In this document: piece after piece, positions 34,815-43,899 of the stretch
Layout: the number at the start of each line of letters is the position of its first letter
Numbering within the stretch: the stretch's first letter is position 1
Assembly: GCF_900537995.1 (NCBI RefSeq)
Contig: NZ_LR027880.1
Coordinates: forward strand, 3,496,001-3,560,000
DNA: 64,000 nucleotides
Direction of reading: 5' to 3'
DNA from: Roseburia intestinalis L1-82
GTDB lineage: Bacteria > Bacillota > Clostridia > Lachnospirales > Lachnospiraceae
The notes under the pieces: generated by a model
Seen by the model: the letters and a program-made list of their open reading frames with translations, nothing else
Databases searched by the model: none
Told to the model about the DNA's origin: nothing
Program-made: the position numbers and the translations under genes

Positions 34815-35797
34815 TAGTTTCTTTCCCCTTTCTTCGGATAAAAGCAGCGTACCATATGTCCCGGTTCTACCTCATTCAGTTCCGGTTCCATCTCACGGCA
34901 CTTGTCCGTTGCATATTTACAGCGCGGTGCAAATTTACATCCCTTCGGAAGGTCCAGCGGATGCGGTACGGCACCCGGAATCGCCTCTAAGCGGATTCCG
35001 GTCGGTGTATCAAGACGCGGGATAGAGTAAAGCAGTCCTTCCGTATACGGATGCAGGTAGGAGTTATCCCCAAAAATGCTGCGCACCGGAGCTTTTTCCA
35101 CAACCTGACCACAGTACATAACAGCGACATCGTCTGCCATCTCGTTGATAACACCAAGATCATGTGTGATAAAGAGAATGGATGTTCCTTTCTCTTTTTT
35201 CAGATCATTCATTAATTTTAAGATCTGCGCCTGGATCGTTACATCAAGTGCAGTCGTCGGCTCATCGGCGATCAACAGTTTCGGTCGGCAGGCAAGTGCC
35301 ATGGCGATCATGACACGCTGACGCATACCACCGGAAAGCTGATGCGGATACTGTTTTGCAACTGCCTCCGGGTTCGGGATACGGACATCCTTTAACATCT
35401 CAACCACTTTCTCGGCTGCCTCTTTTTTATTCATTCCCTGATGAATGATAAAAGGCTCGGAGAGCTGACGCTCCACGGTAAAAATCGGGTTTAAGCTGGT
35501 CATCGGCTCCTGGAAGATAACAGAGATCTCATTTCCACGGATCTTACACATATCTTTTACAGATACGTCTGCAAGATTTTTACCGTCAAAAATAATCTCA
35601 CCGCTGTCAATATAACCGTTGCCATCTAATAATTTTAAAATACTCATGGCGGAAACACTCTTGCCGCTTCCGCTCTCACCTACAACACCAAGTGTCTTTC
35701 CCGGTTCTACCGAATAAGAAACACCGTTTACTGCCTTGACAATACCCTTTTTCGTTTTAAAGAAGGTATGCAGGTCATGAATCTCTAATAAAGCCAT
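34814..35797 (-). CDS. oppD: Oligopeptide ABC transporter ATP-binding protein OppD
   Basis: The 327-residue ATPase has Walker A GESGSGKSV, Q-loop FQEPMTSLNP, signature LSGGMRQRVMIAMAL, Walker B LIADEPTTALDV and FITHDLGVINE. The oligopeptide C-terminal extension is PKGCKFAPRCKYATDKCREM. Its length is typical, unlike its partner OppF. It lies 15 bp after oppC and shares one base with the oppF start. Confidence 0.94.
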   Translation of the reverse strand: MALLEIHDLHTFFKTKKGIVKAVNGVSYSVEPGKTLGVVGESGSGKSVSAMSILKLLDGNGYIDSGEIIFDGKNLADVSVKDMCKIRGNEISVIFQEPMTSLNPIFTVERQLSEPFIIHQGMNKKEAAEKVVEMLKDVRIPNPEAVAKQYPHQLSGGMRQRVMIAMALACRPKLLIADEPTTALDVTIQAQILKLMNDLKKEKGTSILFITHDLGVINEMADDVAVMYCGQVVEKAPVRSIFGDNSYLHPYTEGLLYSIPRLDTPTGIRLEAIPGAVPHPLDLPKGCKFAPRCKYATDKCREMEPELNEVEPGHMVRCFYPKKGERN

Positions 35798-35812
35798 TTT
35801 GTGTCTCCTCCT

Positions 35813-37597
35813 TTAACGCTCATTTGATTTCGGGTCGATGGCATCACGCAGACCGTCGCCGACCATATTGATACAGATTACGCAGATACCTAACATGATG
35901 GCAGGGAATACCCATCTCCACCAGTAGTTCTGGATAACAACGGAACTTACGCAGCCGTTCAACATATTTCCCCAGGTAGGACGCGGCAGTTTCACACCGA
36001 ATCCTAAGAAGGATAACGTAGACTCTGTCAGCATACAATATGCAAAATCAAGCGTTGCGGATACAATGATAACCGAAATAACATTCGGGATAATATGCTT
36101 AAATACGATCACGGAACGTTTTACACCCATCGCATTTGCAGCGGTTACAAACTCCTGCTCACGCTCGGCAAGCACCTGTGCACGGACAAGTCTTGCAAGG
36201 CTCGGCCAGCTTAATATACCGAGGATCACCATGATCAGGGCAATCCTTGCGCTCTCTGTCATACTGTTTCCGATAATAGATGTTAAGATCATCGCCATCG
36301 GCAGGAACGGAAGACATGCAACGATCTCTGTGATACGCTGTAACACGATATCTACCCAGCCTCCGAAGAAACCGGACACACCACCGACGATGATACCGAT
36401 GATCGTGGAAATGATAACAGAGATCGCACCGATCGTCATGGTCATACGTCCACCGTTTAAGATACGCGTGAATACGTCACGTCCAAGTTCATCGCTTCCG
36501 AACAGATAACCTTTTAATCCCCAGGTCACAATATCCCCGGATTTTGTCACTGCATAGTTCTGATAAGTACCGCCGTAGATGGCAGTAACATCTTTTGCTT
36601 TCTTTGGAACGTCTGTCTGGTGTTTTGCATTGCTTCCCCAGGAGTAAACAGTTCCTTTATCTGTCAGTGTTGTAATATGATATCTTCCGGCAAACATGGA
36701 AACGATCTCTCCATCCATTTCCGGAATCTCTTTCTCACTCTTGTTGGCTTTTCCCCAGATACGGAGAGAACCATCCTCCATCAGTGCAACACAGGCATCG
36801 GATGTTGTCACAATATCTTTTGCTTTTCCAAGATCTTCCGGGATATTGGAAATATCGGATTTCTGACTTCCTAAATGCCGGATCTCACCATCATCTGTGA
36901 GTGCCATTAAAGTTGTATTGGCAACAGAGATCTTTGCAATGTGGCTGTTACCGTTTCTTCTGGTCAGGCGCACATCATTTAAGTTTTCATTTCCCCATGC
37001 GATGACTTCGCCGCCTTCGGTTAAAACATAAGAAATCTGATAACCGGCTGCGATCTGTTTGATCTTCTCATGCTTTACTTCCATCGGAACCTGACACTGT
37101 CCCATACGGTCACTACCCCAGATGAAAAGCTCCCCATCTTCATTGAGTGCCATGACATGGTCAAATCCTGCAGATACAGATACCACTTTTCCCATTTCTT
37201 TCTGCTTTGGCATCTTCTTTGCAATATCGATCTTGTTACTGATCTTGGTGTAACCCCAGACATAGACTTTTCCGTTATTGTCAACGCCCACGCTGAATGT
37301 TGCACCCGTGGAAATCTCTTTTACATTTCCTTTTAAACCATCCGGCACTTTCATCATATTCAGTCCCGGAGCGACATTGATCTGTGTCTCTTCTTTTTCA
37401 CTTAAGTCGATCGGGTTAAAGACCGGTCCGATCAGTACGATCAGGAAAATAACCAAAAATACGATCAGGCCGCCAAACGCAAGTCTGTTTGAGGTAAAAT
37501 TCCTCACAACCGTACGGAGCGGACTCTGAAGCGCTTCTTCCTGTAATACATCGAGTTCTTTATCCCTTTTTCCAAAAAGGTGTTTGAGCATCTTCAT
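35813..37597 (-). CDS. oppC: OppC-type permease with an inserted seven-repeat RCC1 propeller
   Basis: The 594-residue protein has the normal OppC N-terminus with transmembrane helix 1 at about 42-60. About 270 residues of RCC1-like repeats follow (about 92-362). The permease then resumes at LFGSDELGRDVFTRI (365-379) and runs normally to ANAMGVKRSVIVFKHIIPNV and the C-terminus. Seven repeats of 36-42 residues can be aligned, each with a GxV/LxxWG turn: VYVWG, LFIWG, VIAWG, IRHLG, LRIWG, VYSWG and IVTWG. This suggests a closed seven-bladed beta-propeller in the first outer loop, facing the substrate-binding protein. A usual OppC is about 300 residues. Flanking genes are ordinary oppB and oppD, and the frame is continuous. 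Confidence 0.93.
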   Translation of the reverse strand: MKMLKHLFGKRDKELDVLQEEALQSPLRTVVRNFTSNRLAFGGLIVFLVIFLIVLIGPVFNPIDLSEKEETQINVAPGLNMMKVPDGLKGNVKEISTGATFSVGVDNNGKVYVWGYTKISNKIDIAKKMPKQKEMGKVVSVSAGFDHVMALNEDGELFIWGSDRMGQCQVPMEVKHEKIKQIAAGYQISYVLTEGGEVIAWGNENLNDVRLTRRNGNSHIAKISVANTTLMALTDDGEIRHLGSQKSDISNIPEDLGKAKDIVTTSDACVALMEDGSLRIWGKANKSEKEIPEMDGEIVSMFAGRYHITTLTDKGTVYSWGSNAKHQTDVPKKAKDVTAIYGGTYQNYAVTKSGDIVTWGLKGYLFGSDELGRDVFTRILNGGRMTMTIGAISVIISTIIGIIVGGVSGFFGGWVDIVLQRITEIVACLPFLPMAMILTSIIGNSMTESARIALIMVILGILSWPSLARLVRAQVLAEREQEFVTAANAMGVKRSVIVFKHIIPNVISVIIVSATLDFAYCMLTESTLSFLGFGVKLPRPTWGNMLNGCVSSVVIQNYWWRWVFPAIMLGICVICINMVGDGLRDAIDPKSNER

Positions 37598-37611
37598 GTT
37601 TTTCGTTCCTC

Positions 37612-38598
37612 CTACTTATCAATGCGTACACGCGGATCTACCAGACCGTAGCTTAAGTCTGTGATCAGGTTGCTGAGCAGTGTGATGATACAGTAGAGCA
37701 TGTTGACTGCCAATGCCATATCATAATCCTGATTCATCAGTCCGACATAATACATTTTACCGATACCATTCAACTGGAAAATCTGCTCAATAACGATCGA
37801 ACCCATGAAAATACTCATGAACCAGCTGATGATCAGTGTGATGACCGGAAGAAGTGCATTTCTCCATGCGTGGGAATAAATAACAACCTTTTCCTTCAAA
37901 CCTTTTGCTCTTGCAGTACGGATATAATCCATACGAAGTGCGTCGATCATTGCCGCACGGACATAACGTGTCATACTTCCTAACGCTGCAACCGTCATAA
38001 CGATGACCGGAAGTGCCAGATAGTGGAGACGGTCAAGCACGAATGCCACTCCTGTTCCCTGGAAGTTCGGCGTATTCATGCCACTGATCGGGAACCAGCC
38101 GAGTTTTACGGCAAAAACAAAAATAAATACCAGTGCAACTATATATTGAGGCATACTGTAGCCGACAATCGTCAGTACCTGTACCGTATTGTCAAATTTA
38201 GAAAATTTTCTGACCGCACAGTGAATACCGAGCGGTATCGTGATCGCCAATGCGAGTATCGTGGATACGATATTGATCTGTATCGTGTTTAACAGTGGTG
38301 TAGAGAGACAGTCTTTCACATCTTTTTTGTAGAAGGAAGAATATCCAAGATCACCTTTTAACAAGTTTCCCATCCATTTTACATAGCGGACCGGAATCGG
38401 ATCGTCTAATCCTAATTTTTCTCTCGCTTCCTGATAGCGGAGCTGGAATGTCTCATCGGAGACTTTACCTCTTAAGTTCTGCACCTGATTAAGAGCACGG
38501 TCACCAGGTACGTTATTAAACAGTACAAAAAGGATAATGGATACTACAAAGAATACCCCTATCATATATAAAATTCTTTTCCCAACGTACTTTAACAT
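37612..38598 (-). CDS. oppB: Oligopeptide ABC transporter permease OppB
   Basis: The 328-residue permease has the OppB order: LKYVGKRILYMIGVFFVVS, a loop with DDPIPVRYVKWMGNLLKGDL(G) and six helices. The ATPase-contact EAA-like loop is RTARAKGLKEKVVIYSHAWRN. Length is normal and no insertion is present, in contrast to OppC and OppF. Confidence 0.93.
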   Translation of the reverse strand: MLKYVGKRILYMIGVFFVVSIILFVLFNNVPGDRALNQVQNLRGKVSDETFQLRYQEAREKLGLDDPIPVRYVKWMGNLLKGDLGYSSFYKKDVKDCLSTPLLNTIQINIVSTILALAITIPLGIHCAVRKFSKFDNTVQVLTIVGYSMPQYIVALVFIFVFAVKLGWFPISGMNTPNFQGTGVAFVLDRLHYLALPVIVMTVAALGSMTRYVRAAMIDALRMDYIRTARAKGLKEKVVIYSHAWRNALLPVITLIISWFMSIFMGSIVIEQIFQLNGIGKMYYVGLMNQDYDMALAVNMLYCIITLLSNLITDLSYGLVDPRVRIDK

Positions 38599-38711
38599 AA
38601 TTTAACCAACCTTCATTTGATTTTTCTTCTTCGTTTCCTTAGGAACAAAATCCTGACATGCCCCTTTGATCCCATTCCAAAAGAAACGATCAAAGAATTT
38701 GCCGGAATATA

Positions 38712-38754
38712 TACCGCATGGGCGCGGGACTTATGCCCCACGCCACATACCGGT
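38712..38754 (-). other. Strong RNA hairpin between oppA and oppB
   Basis: On the minus strand TACCG...GGCGTGGG pairs with CCCGCGCC...CGGTA around GCATAAGT, without a T-run. It probably stabilises the oppA message 3' end or tunes read-through into oppBCDF. A weaker TTTGATC/GATCAAA pair lies further downstream. Confidence 0.5.
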
Positions 38755-38811
38755 AAAATTTCACATGGAATAAAATATTACATTGAAATGAAATATTCTA
38801 ATCAGAATCAA

Positions 38812-40728
38812 TTACTCCATGTTTGCATACAGAATTGCGTTTGTTGCATCCCAGTTGTATCCATCTTCTTCAAAGTCATGAAGCTTTGATGTGAAGAAAT
38901 CATGGTAATCATTGGAGTACAGCGGAATCTCAGGAAGCTCATCATTCCAGTCAGCGATGAAATCGAACCATGCTTTTGCATATGCCTCATCATCACCTTC
39001 TTCTGTATGATTCATGGCAAGTGCAAGATCATACAGTTTCTGTCCTTCTTCGCCCTCTAATGCGTTGGTGTTGTTAGAAGAGCCCGGCTCATACTGGAAT
39101 GCAACATCATAAGGGTTACCGAAACCACTTGCTAAGTTGAACATCTGATATGGGTTCTCCGTTGAGTTATCATAGTAATAGGTCAGTAAGTCTGTGAAAG
39201 TACCAACAGTCTGGTTGATCTTCATACCTGCTGCTTCTACATCCGGGTTCTGCTGTAAGGAAGTTACAAGCAGGTCAGATACAGAGTTATTCTCAGAAGA
39301 GAACCACTCGATGACTAACGGCATGTAAGTACCATCGTCTAATTTCTTATAACGGATTCCGGAACCTGAGTAATCAGAACCATCTTCGTTGTATACCCAG
39401 CCGCCGTCCTCTAACTCTTTGACTGCAGAGTCAAGGCTGTATGTGTAAGAGTTTAATCCGTCTAATTCTTCTGCATATTCCTCAGCCATCCACTGCTGCG
39501 TACCATAAGGTCCGCTTACAACAGTACCATGTCCGCCTGTGAATGTCTGTGCAAATGTTACACGGTCAAGTAAGTAAGCCATTGCATGACGTACTTCTTT
39601 GAACTGGGTCGGTCCCTGATTACATTTGAGAGAAATCATTCCATAACCTGCGCGGCCATAGCTTAAGTAATTGAAGTTACCCTCTTCTACCATGTCAAGA
39701 CCCTGTTCGATCTGATCGCCGTCTGCTACCTGATATAAGATATCAACAGCACCGGTCTTTAACTGATCCATCATAGTATCCTGTGGTGTATATTTTACGA
39801 TAACAGTCTCGATATTTGCTGTCTGTCCCTCGAAGTTACCCGGGAAATTCGGGTTCTTTGTCAGTGTGTATGCATAAGAGTTCTCATCATAAGATGTGAA
39901 CATGTAAGGACCGGAGCAGATATTGTAGTCATATCTTGCAGCCTGTACTTTGTCTCCGATGTACTCAGAAGTAAAGTTGTCAGAGAATTTCACACCATTC
40001 TCTGTATCCTCTAAAGTAACATCTTCCGGTAACCATAAGTCCATAGACTCCGGCTCGTTGGAGATCAAAGCCTGTCCATAGTAATATGGCATAAACTGTG
40101 CATCGATCGTTACAGAAAAAGTCTTGTCATCGATCAGATGAAGTCCTTCGAATGTATCGCTCTCACCATTTAAATATGCATCATATCCTTTTACATACTG
40201 AACAGTACTGTCTGTTAAGTTGCTTGCTTCGAGATCCGTAACCATCTCATTGCATCTTAACATGTATGTTAATAAGTAATCATCTGCATTGATATCAGAA
40301 CCATCACTGAACTTTAAGCCGTCCTTGATCTTAACAGTGTAAGTTCTGCTTCCGTCCTCGTTATCTGTTACTTCCAGATTGTCAAGAACAGCCGGGTTCT
40401 CGATCCATTTACCTGTCTGGTCTTTGTCGATCGGAGCCATACCTGTAACTAATTTGAATGCATCGTAATCAGAAGCACCGTTTGCCCAGAATGGAGTAAT
40501 ATCTCCACTTGTCTCAGAACTCTCGCCTAAGATTACCTGTTTGTTGCTGTAAGTACCGTTAAAAGTACTCTCTGTTCCGTCTGCAGCTGCCTCTGTACCT
40601 TCTACAGCAGCGTTGTCAGAAGAAGCGTTGTTTCCCGCATCAGCATTGCTGTTTCCTGAACCGCATCCTGCTACCATTCCGGTAGTCATGGCACCGATCA
40701 GAAAAAGAGAAATCAGTTTCTTTTTCAT
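38812..40728 (-). CDS. oppA: Oligopeptide-binding lipoprotein OppA-like
   Basis: The 638-residue protein begins with a lipoprotein signal (lipobox MVAGC) and a Ser/Ala/Asn linker. The SBP_bac_5 body follows: YTVKIKDGLKFSDGSDINAD is the family signature, and the pattern continues through AMAYLLDRVTFAQTF and a C-terminal YDLALAMNHTEEGDDE. It delivers peptides to OppBC, whose first outer loop carries the RCC1 domain. The gene has its own strong promoter and a structured leader. A hairpin follows the stop, typical for excess synthesis of the binding protein. Confidence 0.92.
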   Translation of the reverse strand: MKKKLISLFLIGAMTTGMVAGCGSGNSNADAGNNASSDNAAVEGTEAAADGTESTFNGTYSNKQVILGESSETSGDITPFWANGASDYDAFKLVTGMAPIDKDQTGKWIENPAVLDNLEVTDNEDGSRTYTVKIKDGLKFSDGSDINADDYLLTYMLRCNEMVTDLEASNLTDSTVQYVKGYDAYLNGESDTFEGLHLIDDKTFSVTIDAQFMPYYYGQALISNEPESMDLWLPEDVTLEDTENGVKFSDNFTSEYIGDKVQAARYDYNICSGPYMFTSYDENSYAYTLTKNPNFPGNFEGQTANIETVIVKYTPQDTMMDQLKTGAVDILYQVADGDQIEQGLDMVEEGNFNYLSYGRAGYGMISLKCNQGPTQFKEVRHAMAYLLDRVTFAQTFTGGHGTVVSGPYGTQQWMAEEYAEELDGLNSYTYSLDSAVKELEDGGWVYNEDGSDYSGSGIRYKKLDDGTYMPLVIEWFSSENNSVSDLLVTSLQQNPDVEAAGMKINQTVGTFTDLLTYYYDNSTENPYQMFNLASGFGNPYDVAFQYEPGSSNNTNALEGEEGQKLYDLALAMNHTEEGDDEAYAKAWFDFIADWNDELPEIPLYSNDYHDFFTSKLHDFEEDGYNWDATNAILYANME

Positions 40729-40831
40729 AATAGTTCCTCCTTATAGAAAATTGTTCTATATAAAAACGCCACGGCGTCTTTATAACATTATCGTTGTAGC
40801 ACGTTATCGCGCTAAAATATTTTTGTATAAG

Positions 40832-40872
40832 CAAAAAAAGTGCCAACAGACCTCTTTGCCCGTTGCACTTTA
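40832..40872 (-). terminator. Attenuator-like terminator inside the oppA leader
   Basis: AAAGTGCAAC pairs with GTTGGCACTTT (one bulged G) and is followed by a run of Ts on the minus strand. It lies about 40 nt after the predicted transcript start and about 100 nt before the oppA ATG. An upstream GTTGTTC/GAACAAAC hairpin and a downstream ACGCC/GGCGT hairpin with TTTTT flank it. Confidence 0.6.
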
Positions 40873-40914
40873 AAAATATACAACTGTTTGTTCCCGACGA
40901 ACAACACTTTTTTT

Positions 40915-40942
40915 ATTATACATGCGAGCCGTTTTTTGTCAA
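40915..40942 (-). promoter_or_regulatory. Strong sigma-A promoter of oppA
   Basis: TTGACA (40942-40937) and TATAAT (40920-40915), both perfect consensus boxes with a 16-base spacer on the minus strand. Confidence 0.82.
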
Positions 40943-41220
40943 TACTTTTTCTCATTTTCAGACATGTATAAATATAACGCTTTTTCCACTAATTTCCATT
41001 CTTTTGCATTATCATTCAAGAACCTTCCTAAATGTATGAATTTTTTTTCATTATTTTAATTATTGGGAATATTTATATTCCGTTATAGATTTCACCTTTT
41101 CCTGTTTCTTCTATATTATATGCATTTCACCGTTATGCTGCTTTCCATCTCTGTCTGCAGCTGTTATAATAGAGATACTTTGTAATCCCATTCATTTTTA
41201 TTTATAAAGGAGACATCACC
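40943..41220. other. AT-rich intergenic stretch between divergent genes
   Basis: Very A/T-rich, without a convincing ORF. A TATAAT at about 41166 with a weak TTTCCA 17 bases upstream may be the promoter for the gene at 41221, whose AAAGGAG site lies just before the ATG. I see nothing else. Confidence 0.4.
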
Positions 41221-41511
41221 ATGATCACACCGGAGGACATATTAAACCTTAATTTCTATAAAAAAGAAAAATTTACCGGCAGCTACAAAGGCATGCGCTA
41301 CCTGATCCAGAAGGACCATGAGGAAGAGTCCGATCATGACATTTTCCGTGCCACTTACTGGCCGGGTCCCTATAACTTTGCAGTCACAGATGATTCCTTA
41401 AAAAGCTCTGCCACCTTTCCTTTTACAGAGGACGGAAAGCTCCAGGTCGTGGACTGGCTTAATGAGAACTGGGAAAAGGAAAAAGATCATTTTCAGTCTT
41501 TATTGCTTTAA
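41221..41511 (+). CDS. Small soluble protein of unknown function
   Basis: The 96-residue protein has a good AAAGGAG site and a compact composition, with KGMRYLIQKDHEEES, a YWPGPYNFAVT turn and a C-terminal VDWLNENWEKEKDHF helix. No signal or membrane segment is seen. I recognise no named family. It stops 5 bp before the promoter of the chemoreceptor gene. Confidence 0.65.
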   Translation: MITPEDILNLNFYKKEKFTGSYKGMRYLIQKDHEEESDHDIFRATYWPGPYNFAVTDDSLKSSATFPFTEDGKLQVVDWLNENWEKEKDHFQSLLL

Positions 41512-41515
41512 AGGA

Positions 41516-41544
41516 TTGACAGTACCCCGCTATAAACTTAAAAT
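41516..41544 (+). promoter_or_regulatory. Putative promoter of the MCP-PilZ gene
   Basis: TTGACA (41516-41521) and TAAAAT (41539-41544) with a 17-base spacer. I found no sigma-28-type box, which is notable for a chemotaxis gene. Confidence 0.6.
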
Positions 41545-41591
41545 CTGATTAAAGGTGTTACTTTAGTCCTAACTTACACAGAATGAAAATA

Positions 41592-41681
41592 GTGTGAAAA
41601 ATAAGATTTTTCACACGCAAGATTTGTGCTTACGCACAAACTTATGATGCCCTGAAAAACGGGCAGGAATGGAGAGATTTT
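41592..41681 (+). promoter_or_regulatory. Structured MCP leader, copy B of a conserved element
   Basis: Hairpins GTGTGAAAAAT/ATTTTTCACAC, TTGTGC/GCACAA and GCCC/GGGC occur in the same order and spacing as upstream of livJ (31907-31995). The middle stem changes T-A to C-G on both sides relative to livJ, and the third stem changes GGGT to GGGC, keeping pairing. The AGGAATGGAG site follows directly. Confidence 0.6.
41594..41647 (+). CDS. Possible 17-residue leader peptide upstream of the MCP-PilZ gene
   Basis: A GTG-to-TGA frame reads [16 protein letters not shown] after the start, matching the livJ leader frame in all but two residues. No clear ribosome binding site precedes it here, unlike in copy A, which weakens the coding reading. 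Confidence 0.33.
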   Translation: MKNKIFHTQDLCLRTNL

Positions 41682-43793
41682 ATGGAGTATAACGAATCGT
41701 ATTTCAAAGCAAAGTCAAATGCAAAAGCGCGCACGGTCTGGCTGATCTTAATCGCCATCATGACTTTGTCCTATGGCTCTGAGACATCCCAGGGGCTTCA
41801 CTCAGCAAAATATTACACAACCTTTCTTCTCATGGCATGGGTTCCCTTTTTCATTGGTATTCTCGTACTAAAGATCAATGGAAAAGCTTCTTCTGTATAC
41901 AAGGAAATCGTTGCCGTCGGTTACGGTTCGTTTTATACTTACGTCATCCTTACCACGGATTCCGCGATCGCTTTCGGCTATATCCTGCCTCTGACAAGTA
42001 TGCTGATTCTTTTTAAGGATCGCAAGTACATGATCCGGTGTGGTATTGCCAATGAGATCATCGTAATTGTCCATCTTGTTTTACATAATATGTATGGAAT
42101 CAACCCGAGTATCGTACTGAACGATTACTATCTTCAGATTTCCACGATATTGCTCTGCTATATCTGCTACGTTGTTTCCATTGACCATTTAAACGAATCT
42201 GACGGTGCACTCGTCAACTCCATCCGGGACAATTTAGACCGCGTGGTAACAACAGTCGGACAGGTAAAAGGCGCCAGCAGTTCCATTGTTGATGGTGTCA
42301 CTGTTGTCCGCGAACTTGCTGATGAAAACAGGCAAGGAGCTGATTCCGTTGTAAAAAGTATGGAAGAGCTTACCCAGAATAACGATATTCTTTATACAAA
42401 AACGATGTCCTCCATGGATAAAACCTCCGATATCAACATGCAGGTGCAAAATGTGGCAGCTCTGATCGAAAAGATGGTAAATCTGATTCAGGAATCCATC
42501 GAGCATGCAAACTTAAGTGCCGAAGAGCTTGCCGATGTTGTGACAACCACCAACACAATGGCTGATCTGTCCGCGCATGTCGAACAGGTTTTAGAGAACT
42601 TCAAACAGGATTTTGATATGGTAAAGGAAGAGACCGGAACGATCGAAGGAATTACTTTCCAGACAAACCTCCTCGCCTTAAACGCCTCCATCGAAGCCGC
42701 CAGAGCCGGTGCTGCCGGAAAAGGCTTTGCCGTTGTAGCTGACCAGATTCAGGGGCTCAGCGTGGAGACCAAAAATTCATCCGGCCGCATTCGTGATGCG
42801 TTGACCCATTTAGATGAGACTTCCGGAAAAATGACACAGTCCATCACGCAGACACTTGAACTTATCCAGACAACACGTGAAAAACTAACACTCGTAAAAG
42901 AAAGTGTTTCCAGTATTACGCAGGACTCAACAACACTCGGTGAAAACATTAAAGTAATCGACGGTGCCATGAAAGATGTGGAATCCTCCAATCAGGACAT
43001 GGTCGACAACATGAAACAGGTCTGCGATACCATGGGTGTCATGACAAAATGTATCAACCAGTCAGACGATGTTTCCCGCACCATGCTGAGTAAATATGAA
43101 GAATCTGCCATCAACGTAAACAAGATCGAAACCATTGTCGGAAAACTGATGGGTGAGCTTGGTACCGGAGGTTTCATGGGAATCGGCGATGCCAGACCCG
43201 GCATGAAAGTCGTCCTGATTGCAAAGAACGGAAGCTCTTCTTTCACCGCTCACGGCGAAGTGACAGAATCCTTAGATGGTGGAATCACGGCACGTCTGCA
43301 TGTTCCTTCCGGAAGTTCGATCGATACCAGAAACAGGAATTTTACCTACGAACTGCAGATCTCCGTGACAAACGCATTGTATATCTGGGAAAATGCTGAG
43401 ATCACCACGATGCGTGGTCAGTCGTCCGATATGTATAAGATTACAGTTACAACCAACCCGAAGGTTGTTAACCGGCGTAAATATCCTCGTATGCCGATCT
43501 CTAACAAGTGTACGATCACGGTAAAACAGAACGGTAAACAATATAACGGTCAGATGATCAACATCAGTGCCGGCGGCTTTGCATTCAGTGTCCGTGATAA
43601 TTTCTTTTCCAGTGCGATCGGTTCTGATATCACCTTATCGATTCCTGATCTTCCGGTGGAAAATGCCCGCCAGTTAGAAGGTCATATCATCCGAAGCACA
43701 GACAATGAGAACGTCTTTATCGTCGGCTGCCGTATGCCAGAGGATAATACAGCGGTCGAACAGTATGTACAAAACAATTACCAGGGTGAGTAA
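41682..43793 (+). CDS. Methyl-accepting chemotaxis protein fused to a YcgR/PilZ-like module
   Basis: The 703-residue protein has an N-terminal block of about six membrane helices (residues 18-170) instead of a large sensor domain. A long helical signalling region follows, with the MCP hairpin tip [20 protein letters not shown] near residue 325. After about residue 500 comes a beta-rich PilZ-N-like domain ([19 protein letters not shown]). A PilZ domain with RRKYPRMP and NISAGGF, the RxxxR and (D/N)xSxxG c-di-GMP motifs, lies at about 590-690. YcgR-type pairs slow the flagellar motor when c-di-GMP is bound, so this fusion could link ligand or membrane sensing to c-di-GMP. Its leader matches that of livJ. 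Confidence 0.88.
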   Translation: MEYNESYFKAKSNAKARTVWLILIAIMTLSYGSETSQGLHSAKYYTTFLLMAWVPFFIGILVLKINGKASSVYKEIVAVGYGSFYTYVILTTDSAIAFGYILPLTSMLILFKDRKYMIRCGIANEIIVIVHLVLHNMYGINPSIVLNDYYLQISTILLCYICYVVSIDHLNESDGALVNSIRDNLDRVVTTVGQVKGASSSIVDGVTVVRELADENRQGADSVVKSMEELTQNNDILYTKTMSSMDKTSDINMQVQNVAALIEKMVNLIQESIEHANLSAEELADVVTTTNTMADLSAHVEQVLENFKQDFDMVKEETGTIEGITFQTNLLALNASIEAARAGAAGKGFAVVADQIQGLSVETKNSSGRIRDALTHLDETSGKMTQSITQTLELIQTTREKLTLVKESVSSITQDSTTLGENIKVIDGAMKDVESSNQDMVDNMKQVCDTMGVMTKCINQSDDVSRTMLSKYEESAINVNKIETIVGKLMGELGTGGFMGIGDARPGMKVVLIAKNGSSSFTAHGEVTESLDGGITARLHVPSGSSIDTRNRNFTYELQISVTNALYIWENAEITTMRGQSSDMYKITVTTNPKVVNRRKYPRMPISNKCTITVKQNGKQYNGQMINISAGGFAFSVRDNFFSSAIGSDITLSIPDLPVENARQLEGHIIRSTDNENVFIVGCRMPEDNTAVEQYVQNNYQGE

Positions 43794-43807
43794 ATCTCAT
43801 ATGTCAT

Positions 43808-43860
43808 AAATAAAACAGCGGATAACAACTTCTTTTCTTGTTGTTACCCGCTGTTTTATT
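43808..43860. terminator. Bidirectional terminator between convergent chemoreceptor genes
   Basis: AATAAAACAGCGG pairs with CCGCTGTTTTATT, with an inner AACAA.../TTGTT pair; A/T runs lie on both sides. Confidence 0.85.
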
Positions 43861-43899
43861 ATTTGTGCCTGTTAATTTCTTCTTATTTACTTTTATTCC

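Noticed and set aside
35813-37597. OppC length as a gene fusion caused by a frameshift or misassembly
   Set aside because: The frame is continuous, the RCC1 repeats are complete and the permease resumes exactly at its conserved GSDELGRD segment.
41592-41681. c-di-GMP-I riboswitch before the MCP-PilZ gene
   Set aside because: No GNRA tetraloop/receptor pair or conserved GEMM core is present; the shared leader has a different three-hairpin plan.
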